Shown here in pieces: positions 8,697-17,449 of a stretch of 64,000 bases of DNA. Under the pieces are notes generated by a model. The model worked only from the letters and a program-made list of their open reading frames with translations. It did not search any database and had not been told where the DNA came from. The stretch's first letter is position 1. Each line of letters starts with the position of its first letter. The position numbers were made by a program, and so were the translations under genes. The stretch spans positions 186,001 through 250,000 of the forward strand of contig NZ_VCNC01000004.1 of NCBI RefSeq assembly GCF_006210265.1, in the 5' to 3' direction. This DNA comes from Desulfovibrio sp. UCD-KL4C (GTDB lineage: Bacteria > Desulfobacterota > Desulfovibrionia > Desulfovibrionales > Desulfovibrionaceae).

Positions 8697-10151
8697 ATGC
8701 TTGATAGCCTATTGTGTGAAAAACATTGCGATTTTATCGGAATTTTAGGCAATCCTGTGGTGATATCTTCACTTCTTGATCATATGCGGGGCAGCAAAAA
8801 AGAAGTCGATGATATTAAATTGGTTGCAGGAGTCCTTGTTGACTGTAAAACTAACGATTTAAATGCTAAATTTAATATTCCCATGTATGAACAGGTTGAG
8901 GATATGCTTAAGTCTCATCCTGAAATAACAATGGTTTTTGAGCTTTCTGGCGACCTCTCACGCGTGAAATGTCTTCGTGATATTCTGCCAGCACATATAA
9001 CTCTCGTTGAACTTCCTGCTGCACGTTTTTTCTTAAAGCTTCAAGCTACTGATCGTCTATGGATAGCTTGTAAAGTCGACTTAATGCAGACTCAGGCATT
9101 ATTTAGAAGCGTTGTGGATCAGCTTCCTGAGGATATATTGATTATAGGTCCTAATGGAATGATAATGGATTGCAATAAGCATTTTTCAGAATTTATCGGG
9201 GAAGACGTAAAAGAAATCAGAGGGGTTGATCCCTTAAAATATTATGAATTTCTTGCAAATGCCTGTCCTTTAAAAAATGGAATTATTGATGTTAAATCAA
9301 TGGTAAAAGGAAAACGCGAAGAATTGATGTTCTCGGAAGAAGACACTGAAGGTAAACTTAATTTTTATAGAATCTATATTTATCCGATCTCCGATGAACA
9401 GCGTGGAGAGGTTGTCCAGCTTGTTGTAATGCGTAGAAATATTACTGAAAGGACTCTTATGGAGCAAAGAGTGCGCCAGTCTGAAAGGATGGCTACTGTT
9501 GGTGAGCTTGCTACTTATGTTGCTCATGAGATTAGGAATCCTCTGGTGGCTATGGGGGGATTCGCAAAAGTTTTGATGAATAATATTTCCCTTGATGAAG
9601 ACAGCCGTAAAAAAATAGGGATAATTTTTGAAGAAGCTAAGCGGCTAGAGACACATTTAAAAGACGTTTTAAGTTTTGTACGGTCACATGAAGTTGAAAT
9701 AACGGCCTTTAATCTTAATGATGAAGCGAAAAGTGCAGTAAATTTAATGGCTCTTGGATGTGAAGAAAAGGGAGTTGAATTCGAGTTGGTTTTGGACCAG
9801 CAGAATCCGGTAGGGAAAGGCGGGGCTGAACAAATAAAGCAGTGTTTAATTAATTTGATAATTAATTCTATGGAGGCCATGCCTGACGGGGGAGTAATTC
9901 GTGTCTCAACAGGAGTGACAAAAGACAGGGTATGGTTGCAAGTAAGCGATAACGGCTCCGGGATTTCGGCCGCAAAGCGCGATTTAATTTTTGATCCCTT
10001 CTATTCGACTAAAATTAATGGAAATGGTTTGGGGTTGTCGATGGTGAAAAAAATCATGGAAGATTTCGGAGGCGAAATTGAGATGGTAAGCCGTGATGGA
10101 GAAGGGACAACCGTAACATTACTTTTGACTCCGTCTATAACGGTTGCGTAA
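8697..10151 (+). CDS. PAS-domain sensor histidine kinase
   Basis: A 484-residue soluble sensor kinase. The first 130 residues resemble a nucleotide-binding Rossmann-like sensing domain (start FIGILGNPVV, then an alpha/beta pattern); a PAS domain follows (about 140-250, ILIIGPNGMIMDCN), then the H-box VAHEIRNPL (about residue 280) and a full HATPase with N box NLIINSMEAM, DNGSGIS and GNGLGLSMVKK. No membrane segment is seen. AGGGAGAG gives a strong ribosome site. No response regulator is adjacent, so its partner is unknown. It precedes rdgB by 101 bp with a hairpin between. Confidence 0.88.
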   Translation: MLDSLLCEKHCDFIGILGNPVVISSLLDHMRGSKKEVDDIKLVAGVLVDCKTNDLNAKFNIPMYEQVEDMLKSHPEITMVFELSGDLSRVKCLRDILPAHITLVELPAARFFLKLQATDRLWIACKVDLMQTQALFRSVVDQLPEDILIIGPNGMIMDCNKHFSEFIGEDVKEIRGVDPLKYYEFLANACPLKNGIIDVKSMVKGKREELMFSEEDTEGKLNFYRIYIYPISDEQRGEVVQLVVMRRNITERTLMEQRVRQSERMATVGELATYVAHEIRNPLVAMGGFAKVLMNNISLDEDSRKKIGIIFEEAKRLETHLKDVLSFVRSHEVEITAFNLNDEAKSAVNLMALGCEEKGVEFELVLDQQNPVGKGGAEQIKQCLINLIINSMEAMPDGGVIRVSTGVTKDRVWLQVSDNGSGISAAKRDLIFDPFYSTKINGNGLGLSMVKKIMEDFGGEIEMVSRDGEGTTVTLLLTPSITVA

Positions 10152-10201
10152 AAAACTGCTAACGAGTAATAGTCTCTCATCATATTATTGATAAAATGAT
10201 G

Positions 10202-10219
10202 GATGCAAATATTTGCATC
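10202..10219 (+). terminator. Palindromic hairpin after the PAS kinase gene
   Basis: GATGCAAAT and its exact reverse complement abut, and TTTAGATTTT follows. The position 50 bp after the stop fits a weak intrinsic terminator; the T-run is interrupted. Confidence 0.45.
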
Positions 10220-10252
10220 TTTAGATTTTAATATATTGCATGGGAGACGGGT

Positions 10253-10861
10253 TTGAAAACAGTAGTTCTTGCTACCAGTAATAAAGGAAAGATCGCTGAA
10301 TTTAAAGAGCTTCTTAAAGACTTCGAGCTCATAGTCAAAGGTCTTGATGATTATCCAGAGATCGGTGAAATACCGGAACCTGGTGAAACTTTTCTGGAAA
10401 ACGCTATAATTAAGGCTCAGACCGTCGCTAATATAACAGGTCTTATTGCCGTTGCTGACGATTCTGGTTTGGAAGTTGATGCCCTTGACGGAAGACCCGG
10501 TGTATATTCCGCAAGATATAGCGGAGATGGTGCAACCCCTGCAAAAAATAATATTAAACTTCTTGAAGAACTTAAAGGCGTGGATGAAGCAAAACGTACT
10601 GCTCGTTTCGTGTGCGTAATGGTTGCAGCCACGCCTGACAATATCCGTATACAAAGTCGCGGGGAATGGAATGGGCGTATAGCTTTTGAACTATCTGGAG
10701 TTGAAGGGTTTGGTTATGATCCTTTATTTTTTGATCCTGAGCTCGGCTGCGTTTCTGCTGAAATGACACGCGAAACTAAAAATTCACGCTCACACAGAGG
10801 CAAGGCTTTAAGATCGCTTATGACTCAATGGGCTGACTTTCAAAAGAAGATTAACGGTTAA
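10253..10861 (+). CDS. rdgB: dITP/XTP pyrophosphatase
   Basis: House-cleaning enzyme hydrolysing non-canonical purine triphosphates (dITP, XTP) to monophosphates. The 202-residue protein has the substrate loop TSNKGKIAEFKELL at its N terminus, the catalytic DDSGLEVDAL (about residue 68), FGYDPLF and SHRGKALRSL, all hallmarks of RdgB/HAM1. The start is TTG, supported by GGAGAC five bases upstream and by the alignment of LATSNKGK with the family N terminus. It is followed closely by glmS (48 bp), possibly in the same transcript. Confidence 0.95.
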   Translation: MKTVVLATSNKGKIAEFKELLKDFELIVKGLDDYPEIGEIPEPGETFLENAIIKAQTVANITGLIAVADDSGLEVDALDGRPGVYSARYSGDGATPAKNNIKLLEELKGVDEAKRTARFVCVMVAATPDNIRIQSRGEWNGRIAFELSGVEGFGYDPLFFDPELGCVSAEMTRETKNSRSHRGKALRSLMTQWADFQKKING

Positions 10862-10909
10862 TAATTTTTTTGACCTGCTTACCTTAATAATAATCAGGAG
10901 AATTTATAT

Positions 10910-12733
10910 ATGTGTGGAATTATAGGATATGCCGGGCATCGTCCTGCGGTGCCTTTGATCGTTGAAGGGTTAAGAAGACTTGAATATCGCGGATATGACT
11001 CTGCTGGTGTTGCAACTGTACAGAACAAAGAAATTGATCTTGTCCGTGCATCAGGCAAGCTTGCCGCGCTTGATGAAAAATTAGCTCATATCAATGTAAC
11101 CAATTCCACTTTCGGGGTAGGCCATACCCGTTGGGCCACTCATGGTGTTCCTGTTGAAAAAAATGCTCACCCTCATCTTGATCATGACAAAAAAATAGCC
11201 ATGATTCATAACGGGATTATTGAAAACTATCAGGAAATTAAGGCAGATCTGCTTACTAAAGGATATGAATTCCGCTCTGATACAGATTCAGAAGTTTTAG
11301 TGAATCTTATTGCCGAGGGCCGTAAGCATACTGAAACCATGCTCAAAGCGATTTCTTGGGCTCTTAATCAAGTTGAAGGCGCGTATGCGATTGCGCTTGT
11401 CTGCGTTGATGAGCCAGGAATAGTCTATGCTGCGCGTGTTTCCAGTCCTCTTGTTATGGGGGTCGGAGTCGGTGAAAATTTTGTGGCTTCCGATATTCCT
11501 GCATTCTTGCCTTATACCCGTGAAGTTGTTTTCATTGAGGACGGGGAGCTGGTCAAGATTACTTCCGCATCATGGGAAGTTTTCAGAGCTGAGACTCTTG
11601 AGCCTGTTGAAAAAGAAGTCCGTACAATAAATTGGGATGTTCAAGCCGCGCAAAAGGGCGGTCATAAACATTTCATGATTAAAGAAATTTTTGAACAGCC
11701 TAAAGTCATTTCAGACTGTCTGGCTGGTCGTATCGATATTACTAAGTGTGAAGTTGTCCTGCCTGAAATTACAGGTACGGAGCCACCAGAAAGATTGCAC
11801 ATCATTGCTTGCGGAACTTCATATCACGCTGGGCTCTGGGGCAAAAATCTTATTGAACAGTGGGCAAAAATTCCGGTTGATGTCGAAATTGCTTCGGAAT
11901 TCCGCTACCGGGATCCTATTTTGAGCAAAGGAAGTCTTGCTCTTGCAATTAGTCAGTCCGGTGAAACCGCTGACACCTTGGCAGGGATTAAGCTTGCAAA
12001 GCAAAAGGGGCTCCAGATTCTTGGACTTTGTAACGTTGTCGGTTCCAGTGTTGCCCGTGAATCTGATTACATTATGTACACACAGGCCGGTCCTGAAATA
12101 AGTGTTGCATCCACCAAGGCCATGTGCAGCCAGCTCACTGCATTGCTTCTACTGGCTCTTTACTGGGGAAGGCGCAAAGGAACGATTGATGATGCGACTT
12201 ACAGCCGCGCGGTTAAAGATTTACGCAATATTCCTTCAATACTAGATGCAGAACTTCCTGCAATGCGCAGTAGAGCAAAAGAACTTAGTCGTGAATATTC
12301 CGAGGCAAGCAGCTTTTTCTATTTAGGCCGCGGGCTATGTTTTCCGCTCGCTCTTGAAGGAGCTTTAAAGCTTAAGGAGATTTCTTATATCCACGCAGAA
12401 GGTTACGCTGCTGGTGAAATGAAGCATGGTCCCATCGCGTTGATTGATCCTAATTTCCCTACATTTGCCTTGGCCCTGAAGGATGATCTGTTTCCTAAAG
12501 TGAAATCTAACCTTGTAGAAGTTCAGGCCAGAGGCGGAGAAATTATAGCCCTCACCAACCCCGGAGTGGAACTAGATGTCGAACACCGCTGGGTTTTACC
12601 AGAAGTGTGGGGACCGCTTAATGCGTTCATGGCACTTCCGGCATTACAGCTGTTTGCATACGAAACAGCTGACTATTTAGGTAAGGATGTTGATCAGCCT
12701 AGAAATTTAGCTAAATCTGTAACTGTTGAATAA
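10910..12733 (+). CDS. glmS: Glutamine--fructose-6-phosphate aminotransferase (isomerising)
   Basis: Makes glucosamine-6-phosphate for peptidoglycan and lipopolysaccharide. It has 607 residues, Cys2 as the glutaminase nucleophile (MCGIIGYAG), EYRGYDSAG, GHTRWATHG, the N-terminal Ntn domain and two SIS sugar-isomerase domains, ending with DQPRNLAKSVTVE, the highly conserved C terminus. CAGGAGAA precedes the ATG. The DNA for this last segment is what TnsD of Tn7 recognises, and a Tn7-like left end starts 26 bp past the stop codon, so this is the attachment-site gene of the whole island. Confidence 0.98.
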   Translation: MCGIIGYAGHRPAVPLIVEGLRRLEYRGYDSAGVATVQNKEIDLVRASGKLAALDEKLAHINVTNSTFGVGHTRWATHGVPVEKNAHPHLDHDKKIAMIHNGIIENYQEIKADLLTKGYEFRSDTDSEVLVNLIAEGRKHTETMLKAISWALNQVEGAYAIALVCVDEPGIVYAARVSSPLVMGVGVGENFVASDIPAFLPYTREVVFIEDGELVKITSASWEVFRAETLEPVEKEVRTINWDVQAAQKGGHKHFMIKEIFEQPKVISDCLAGRIDITKCEVVLPEITGTEPPERLHIIACGTSYHAGLWGKNLIEQWAKIPVDVEIASEFRYRDPILSKGSLALAISQSGETADTLAGIKLAKQKGLQILGLCNVVGSSVARESDYIMYTQAGPEISVASTKAMCSQLTALLLLALYWGRRKGTIDDATYSRAVKDLRNIPSILDAELPAMRSRAKELSREYSEASSFFYLGRGLCFPLALEGALKLKEISYIHAEGYAAGEMKHGPIALIDPNFPTFALALKDDLFPKVKSNLVEVQARGGEIIALTNPGVELDVEHRWVLPEVWGPLNAFMALPALQLFAYETADYLGKDVDQPRNLAKSVTVE

Positions 12734-12753
12734 TATTGGTTAATTTGTTTTAT

Positions 12754-12758
12754 GGGTG
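12754..12758. repeat. Target-site duplication GGGTG at the glmS-proximal border
   Basis: The pentamer GGGTG directly before the left transposon end; the same pentamer lies at 41682-41686 and 57700-57704 between other right and left ends. Tn7 makes 5-bp target duplications about 25 bp downstream of glmS, as here. Confidence 0.8.
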
Positions 12759-12824
12759 TGTGAGTGAACAATAAAGTTGGAAACTAAACATTAAAGATAG
12801 AAACCATACAATAAAGTTGGAAAC
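12759..12824 (+). repeat. L-A transposon end with three TnsB-type sites
   Basis: Terminal TGTGAGTGAACA, then three sites AATAAAGTTGGAAAC (12770-12784), ATTAAAGATAGAAAC (12790-12804) and AATAAAGTTGGAAAC (12810-12824), spaced at exactly 20 bp. Tn7 left ends also carry three TnsB sites. Confidence 0.85.
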
Positions 12825-12827
12825 TAT

Positions 12828-12875
12828 AACCGCTTCTGATATACTCTTTAGACGAGTAATCAGGAGCGGTTTTTT
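12828..12875 (+). promoter_or_regulatory. Terminator-like hairpin holding the tnsA ribosome site
   Basis: AACCGCTTCTGAT (12828-12840) pairs with ATCAGGAGCGGTT (12859-12871) with one G-U pair, an inner ACTC/GAGT pair, and a T-run reaching to the tnsA ATG at 12876. The 3' arm contains AGGAG at 12862-12866, the only ribosome site for tnsA. Folding would both stop readthrough from glmS and hide the tnsA start. The same arrangement recurs at the other left ends. Confidence 0.75.
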
Positions 12876-13694
12876 ATGGCAAAGACAAATAGCGAAAAAA
12901 TAGAATCGAAGTTTAAGCGATGGATCAAAGAAGGGCGCGGGTCTGGCCATGGGCAGGAATATCTTCCGTGGATTAAAGTCAGTGATGTTCCATCGCAAGG
13001 AAGATCGCACAGGGTTTTTGGGTTTAAAACCCGACGAACTCACCATCTTCTATCGGATATGGAATTGGCTGTGTTTCTATCTTTGGAGTGGAACGAGGAG
13101 ATCTGTGATATACGTGAGCAATTTCCACTCCGCAGAGAAGACACACTTGTTCTTGCCGAAGAGGCGGGGATTCGGCATCCCTCCATTTCTGGAGTGCCGC
13201 ACTATATGTCTTCTGATTTTCTTGTAAATTCCACTCGGGAATCGGAACCCAAATTTGCAATACAAGTAAAACCAGTGAAGGAACTGTTTAAACCCAGAAC
13301 AGTTGAGAAGCTTGAGTTGGAAAGGCGGTATTGGGCAACAAAGCAGATCCCATGGTTCATTATAACCGAGCGAGATATACCCAAGGCCGTTTTCCACAAT
13401 ATTGAGTGGTTGTATCCTGCTCAAGTGGACGAGATTCCTATTAAGATTTTGCTGAAACGTGCTGAGATATACGCCTATCATTTTGAGCAGGATCCGGACA
13501 CCAGAGTCATAGATATCGCTAAGTCTTTGGATGCTGCATATCAATTGGAAAAGGGAGAGTCTTTGTTGGAGATAAGGCAACTTCTGGCCAAACGTTTTTT
13601 TGTTTTCGATATATCAAAGCCTTACCTCAAGCTTACAGCCAATGAACTGGAAAGGACTGATTTCAGAACGATTCTGGAGGCTGCAAATGTTTAG
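12876..13694 (+). CDS. tnsA: Tn7-like transposase subunit TnsA (5'-strand endonuclease)
   Basis: TnsA cleaves the 5' ends of the transposon so that, with TnsB, the element is cut out and pasted. The 272-residue protein keeps the restriction-enzyme-like catalytic residues at the same numbers as in Tn7: E63 (SDMELA), D114 (MSSDFLV) and K132 (IQVK), followed by a C-terminal DNA/TnsC-binding region. It starts right after the T-run of the leader hairpin, and its end overlaps tnsB by 8 bp, typical of translational coupling. First gene of an apparently intact tnsABCDE operon. Confidence 0.96.
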   Translation: MAKTNSEKIESKFKRWIKEGRGSGHGQEYLPWIKVSDVPSQGRSHRVFGFKTRRTHHLLSDMELAVFLSLEWNEEICDIREQFPLRREDTLVLAEEAGIRHPSISGVPHYMSSDFLVNSTRESEPKFAIQVKPVKELFKPRTVEKLELERRYWATKQIPWFIITERDIPKAVFHNIEWLYPAQVDEIPIKILLKRAEIYAYHFEQDPDTRVIDIAKSLDAAYQLEKGESLLEIRQLLAKRFFVFDISKPYLKLTANELERTDFRTILEAANV

Positions 13695-15780
13695 AATTAA
13701 CGAGGTCCTTAAATACGAAGACCAGAAGTACAGAGTTTTAGAATTCGTCGGTAATCAGATTGTCTGGATCAATATTGAGAAGTCTTCAGGAATGCCTTCG
13801 ACTGTTTTGTTTAACGAGCTATTAGAGCTGATTGATAGCGAAGCACTGTCTCGTGTTGCTGATCCATTTGAGGAATTAGCTTTTATGGCTCCGGAACAAG
13901 GTAGTGTTCTGCAGAAAAAGCGTGATAAAAATTATGAACTAATAAAGCCTGTTGTTGAGAATCCTAAGTTCTATTTGCCAAAAGTTCGATCCGCATTGAT
14001 ACAGGAAATTGTTTCTAAAACCGGGACGATAAAGAAAACTATGTATCATTTGCTACGCCGTTATTGGCAGCGTGGGCAAACTCCGAACGCCCTACTTCCC
14101 GATTATAAGAATTCAGGAGGTAAAGGTAAAAAACGAAAAGTTTCAGATAAGAAACTGGGGCGGCCCCGCAAGTATATGCCGGGGGTTGGCGGTGTCATTG
14201 ATAAACATGTTGAGCGTCTTTTTAGGATAGCAATTGATAGATATCTCCTGAAGGATTCTGGTGTAAGTTTGCCATACGCGCATGGAAAATTTGCGGGGAT
14301 ATATAAAAATTATTTTCCTGAAGTTCCAGAATCAGAGATTCCAACAAAGCGTCAGCTGCAGTACTTTTACAAACGTGAATATAGTCAGGTTGAAAGGTTA
14401 AAAAAAAGAACCAGTACCATCGAATACAATAAAGACATTCGTCCTTTCAGAGGCACAGCAAGCGGTAACGTTTTAGGGCCTGGTTCCCGTTTTGAGATAG
14501 ATGCTACAATTGCAGATATTTACCTTGTTTCTGACAGTGACCGGGGGAATATTGTCGGCCGACCGGTTATCTACATGGTCATTGATGTCTTCAGTAGAAT
14601 GGTTGCCGGTTTTTATGTCGGATTTGAGTCTCCATCATATGCTGCTGCGATGCAGGCCCTTGCTACGGCCATGACTGATAAGGTGCAGCTGTGCAAAGAG
14701 TTTGGCTTTGAAGAGGTTGCTTATGAAGACTGGCCGATAGTGGGGTTGCCTAATGCAATTCTTGCGGACAGAGGAGAGTTGCTTGGTCATCAAATTGAAT
14801 CTCTTGAACGCAGTTTTGCAGTGCGCATTGAAAATGCTCCGCCATACCGTGGTGATGCAAAAGGCATTGTCGAGCGAAGTTTCAAAACACTTCAGGCTGA
14901 TTTTAAGCCGTTTGCTCCCGGAGTTGTTGGAAAAACACTTGTTAAAAAGCGTGGGGGAAAAGACTACCGGCTGGATGCCAAGCTGTCAGTGAGTGAATTC
15001 AAGAAGATAATTTTATCTTCAGTCCTGTACCATAATAGGTTTCATCTTTTGAGTAAGTATGACCGGGATGTTGATATGCCCGTAGATTTGGAAATGACAC
15101 CGTTGTCGCTTTGGAATTGGGGAATTCAGAACAGGACGGGGCGATTGAGAGTTGCCTCTGAAGATGCGCTCAGAATTAGTTTACTGCCCCGAGTGAAAGC
15201 TACTGTTTCCGAATTGGGGATTTCAGTTTTTGGGGTATATTATACGTCTTCTGAACTCATGAAGAGTGGATGGATGCATCGATCAAAAGATGTTCGCAGG
15301 CCTGTGGGGTTGTATGCAGCCTATGATCCTGCTTCTGCGGATCATATCTATCTTTTTCCGTATAAGGGGAAAAGTGATTACTGGGTGTGCACATTGACTG
15401 ACCGATCCAGAGAATTCCGGGGAAGCTCTTTCTGGGACGTGTGGCAGGTAAAGGATGCGCAAAAGCGGACTAAAGCGAAAAGTAAGTTGAAGGCAGAAGA
15501 ACAGAAGCGGCTACATGAAGAGTTTGTTGCTAAAACGATTAAAGAAGCTGAAAGAAAAGCCACTGACACCAGCCACATGAGCAATGTCAAGCGGATACGT
15601 GGAATTCAGAAGAATAAAGCAAAAGAAAAAGAAGCTGAGAGGAGTGTTCTGTTTTATAAGCCGGAAAAGCCACGGACGAGTGGACCTGCGAAGGTTCTTA
15701 CACTCAATGGCGAACCGCAGGAAGAAGATTATAGTTACCCTGATTATACAGAAGAACTTTTTGATGATGAGGAGAGTTAG
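13687..15780 (+). CDS. tnsB: Tn7-like transposase subunit TnsB (DDE transposase)
   Basis: Binds the end repeats and performs 3'-end cleavage and strand transfer. I chose the ATG at 13687 (697 residues, Tn7 TnsB is 702) because it overlaps the tnsA end by 8 bp; the open frame extends further upstream inside tnsA. Catalytic D272 (FEIDATIAD), D361 (LADRGELLG) and E396 (KGIVERSF) agree with the Tn7 positions. N-terminal helix-turn-helix part (HLLRRYWQRGQ), central integrase fold, Mu-type beta barrel (ALRISLLPRVKA) and a charged C-terminal tail for TnsC contact. tnsC begins at the base after the stop. Confidence 0.97.
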   Translation: MFRINEVLKYEDQKYRVLEFVGNQIVWINIEKSSGMPSTVLFNELLELIDSEALSRVADPFEELAFMAPEQGSVLQKKRDKNYELIKPVVENPKFYLPKVRSALIQEIVSKTGTIKKTMYHLLRRYWQRGQTPNALLPDYKNSGGKGKKRKVSDKKLGRPRKYMPGVGGVIDKHVERLFRIAIDRYLLKDSGVSLPYAHGKFAGIYKNYFPEVPESEIPTKRQLQYFYKREYSQVERLKKRTSTIEYNKDIRPFRGTASGNVLGPGSRFEIDATIADIYLVSDSDRGNIVGRPVIYMVIDVFSRMVAGFYVGFESPSYAAAMQALATAMTDKVQLCKEFGFEEVAYEDWPIVGLPNAILADRGELLGHQIESLERSFAVRIENAPPYRGDAKGIVERSFKTLQADFKPFAPGVVGKTLVKKRGGKDYRLDAKLSVSEFKKIILSSVLYHNRFHLLSKYDRDVDMPVDLEMTPLSLWNWGIQNRTGRLRVASEDALRISLLPRVKATVSELGISVFGVYYTSSELMKSGWMHRSKDVRRPVGLYAAYDPASADHIYLFPYKGKSDYWVCTLTDRSREFRGSSFWDVWQVKDAQKRTKAKSKLKAEEQKRLHEEFVAKTIKEAERKATDTSHMSNVKRIRGIQKNKAKEKEAERSVLFYKPEKPRTSGPAKVLTLNGEPQEEDYSYPDYTEELFDDEES

Positions 15781-17439
15781 ATGCCACTTCCTAAAAATAC
15801 AGTTTCTGCTGTCTACAGAGATGAAAAAACACGGAGATACAAAGGGAATCCAAGTATTGAAGCCTTGCCTCCGAAACTACACACCCAGCATATTAAGAAA
15901 TATTTTACCGGTAAGGTCGATTTTGATGTGCGTGATATATATGAAAACGATATAGATAGAATTCATATGGTTTCCTCCTTGCTTGATGATTTTTTTCAAC
16001 CTCTTACGATGCACGTTGATTTTGAAAGAAAGTTGTCTCTACTGATTAGGAAAGGGTATGTTGGGAGAAATTTATCTGACGGCTCACTTCGTAAGCATCT
16101 GCAAAATGGCTATGAAAGGATTATGGATGGTGATCTTGAAGCTCGTGTTTTTAAAGGCTCATCTTCAACAGCTTCGAGTATGTTGCTAACAGGTGTGCCC
16201 GGATGTGGTAAAAGCTCAACTGTTAATCTGATTTTGTCGACGTATCCCCAAGTTATTTTTCATGAAAAATATAATTTTACCCAATTAGTTTATTTGAAAA
16301 TAGATTGTCCTCATGATGGTGGAATTAAAAATCTTTGCATTAATTTTTTTCGAGCTTTAGACCGAGTTTTGGATACTGACTACGAGACTATATATGTAAA
16401 GAAAAGACATAATATTGAAACATTACTGAGCTTAATTCCTCAAGTCGCGAATAAGTATGGGTTAGGTGTTTTAGTAATTGATGAAATTCAGCATTTATAT
16501 GGAAGAAGCTCCGGTGGAGCTGGTAACATGATGAGCTTTTTTGTGGCCATGGAGAATTCAATTGGGCTGCCTGTAGTTTTTATTGGAACTCCCAAGGCTA
16601 GAGAGATTTTTGAAAGGGAATTACGTTTAGGGCGTAGAATTCTTGGCGCTGGTTCTTTGACTTGGGAACCAATGGAAAACAGACAGGTCATTAATCCAGA
16701 ATCAGGAAAAATTAAAAAAAATGAGTGGCATTTTTTTACCGATGTTCTTTGGAAATATCAGTGGTTGAAAGAGCGAGATTTAGTTTTAAGCGAAGAAATC
16801 CGTGACTGCTGGTACGACTTGTCTCAGGGAATACATGATATTGTTGTGAAACTATTTGTTTTAGCGCAAATACGAGCCATTACAACAAAGACAGAGAGAA
16901 TAACCCCAAAACTGATGGAAAAAGTTTATTATGATGATTTGAAGCCTGTGCATTCAATATTGGGAGCACTCAGGTCTAAAGACCCGGAAAGAATAGCTCA
17001 ATATGAAGATTTGACTTTGCCAGGAATTGAAAAAAGGATTCTTAAATTATCGACAGTTATTACAGACGCTTTAAACAAAGAAGACTTTCCTAGAGTTGAT
17101 TACAATGGCAATAAAGATGCGTTAAGACTCCATAATCTTCTTTTAGCTGCAAATTGTGAAGAATCCAGAGTTATTCCGCTTGTGCAAAAGGTTTTTGATG
17201 AACATCCAGATGTTTCTATACATGAACTATTAAGAATTGTTTTAGATTGGTACGGATCAAATGATTCGAAAGAGAAAGAACTTAAACCGAAAGTCATAAA
17301 ATCTATACCTCAATCAAAATGGAACACGCTTGAATCGAATGATTTGCGTTTTAAATTATCTCAGAACAACGATGGCGATTTATATAACCGGCTAAAAAAG
17401 GATTCACTGATTTTTGATGTGAATTCATGGCTGCAGTAG
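15781..17439 (+). CDS. tnsC: Tn7-like regulator ATPase TnsC
   Basis: AAA+ ATPase that links target selectors TnsD/TnsE to the TnsAB transposase and carries target immunity. It has 552 residues (Tn7 TnsC 555), Walker A GVPGCGKS at 138-145, Walker [11 protein letters not shown] with D234 E235, and an N-terminal extension plus C-terminal tail as in Tn7. It follows tnsB without a gap. Intact. Confidence 0.96.
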   Translation: MPLPKNTVSAVYRDEKTRRYKGNPSIEALPPKLHTQHIKKYFTGKVDFDVRDIYENDIDRIHMVSSLLDDFFQPLTMHVDFERKLSLLIRKGYVGRNLSDGSLRKHLQNGYERIMDGDLEARVFKGSSSTASSMLLTGVPGCGKSSTVNLILSTYPQVIFHEKYNFTQLVYLKIDCPHDGGIKNLCINFFRALDRVLDTDYETIYVKKRHNIETLLSLIPQVANKYGLGVLVIDEIQHLYGRSSGGAGNMMSFFVAMENSIGLPVVFIGTPKAREIFERELRLGRRILGAGSLTWEPMENRQVINPESGKIKKNEWHFFTDVLWKYQWLKERDLVLSEEIRDCWYDLSQGIHDIVVKLFVLAQIRAITTKTERITPKLMEKVYYDDLKPVHSILGALRSKDPERIAQYEDLTLPGIEKRILKLSTVITDALNKEDFPRVDYNGNKDALRLHNLLLAANCEESRVIPLVQKVFDEHPDVSIHELLRIVLDWYGSNDSKEKELKPKVIKSIPQSKWNTLESNDLRFKLSQNNDGDLYNRLKKDSLIFDVNSWLQ

Positions 17440-17449
17440 GTACTGCGTA

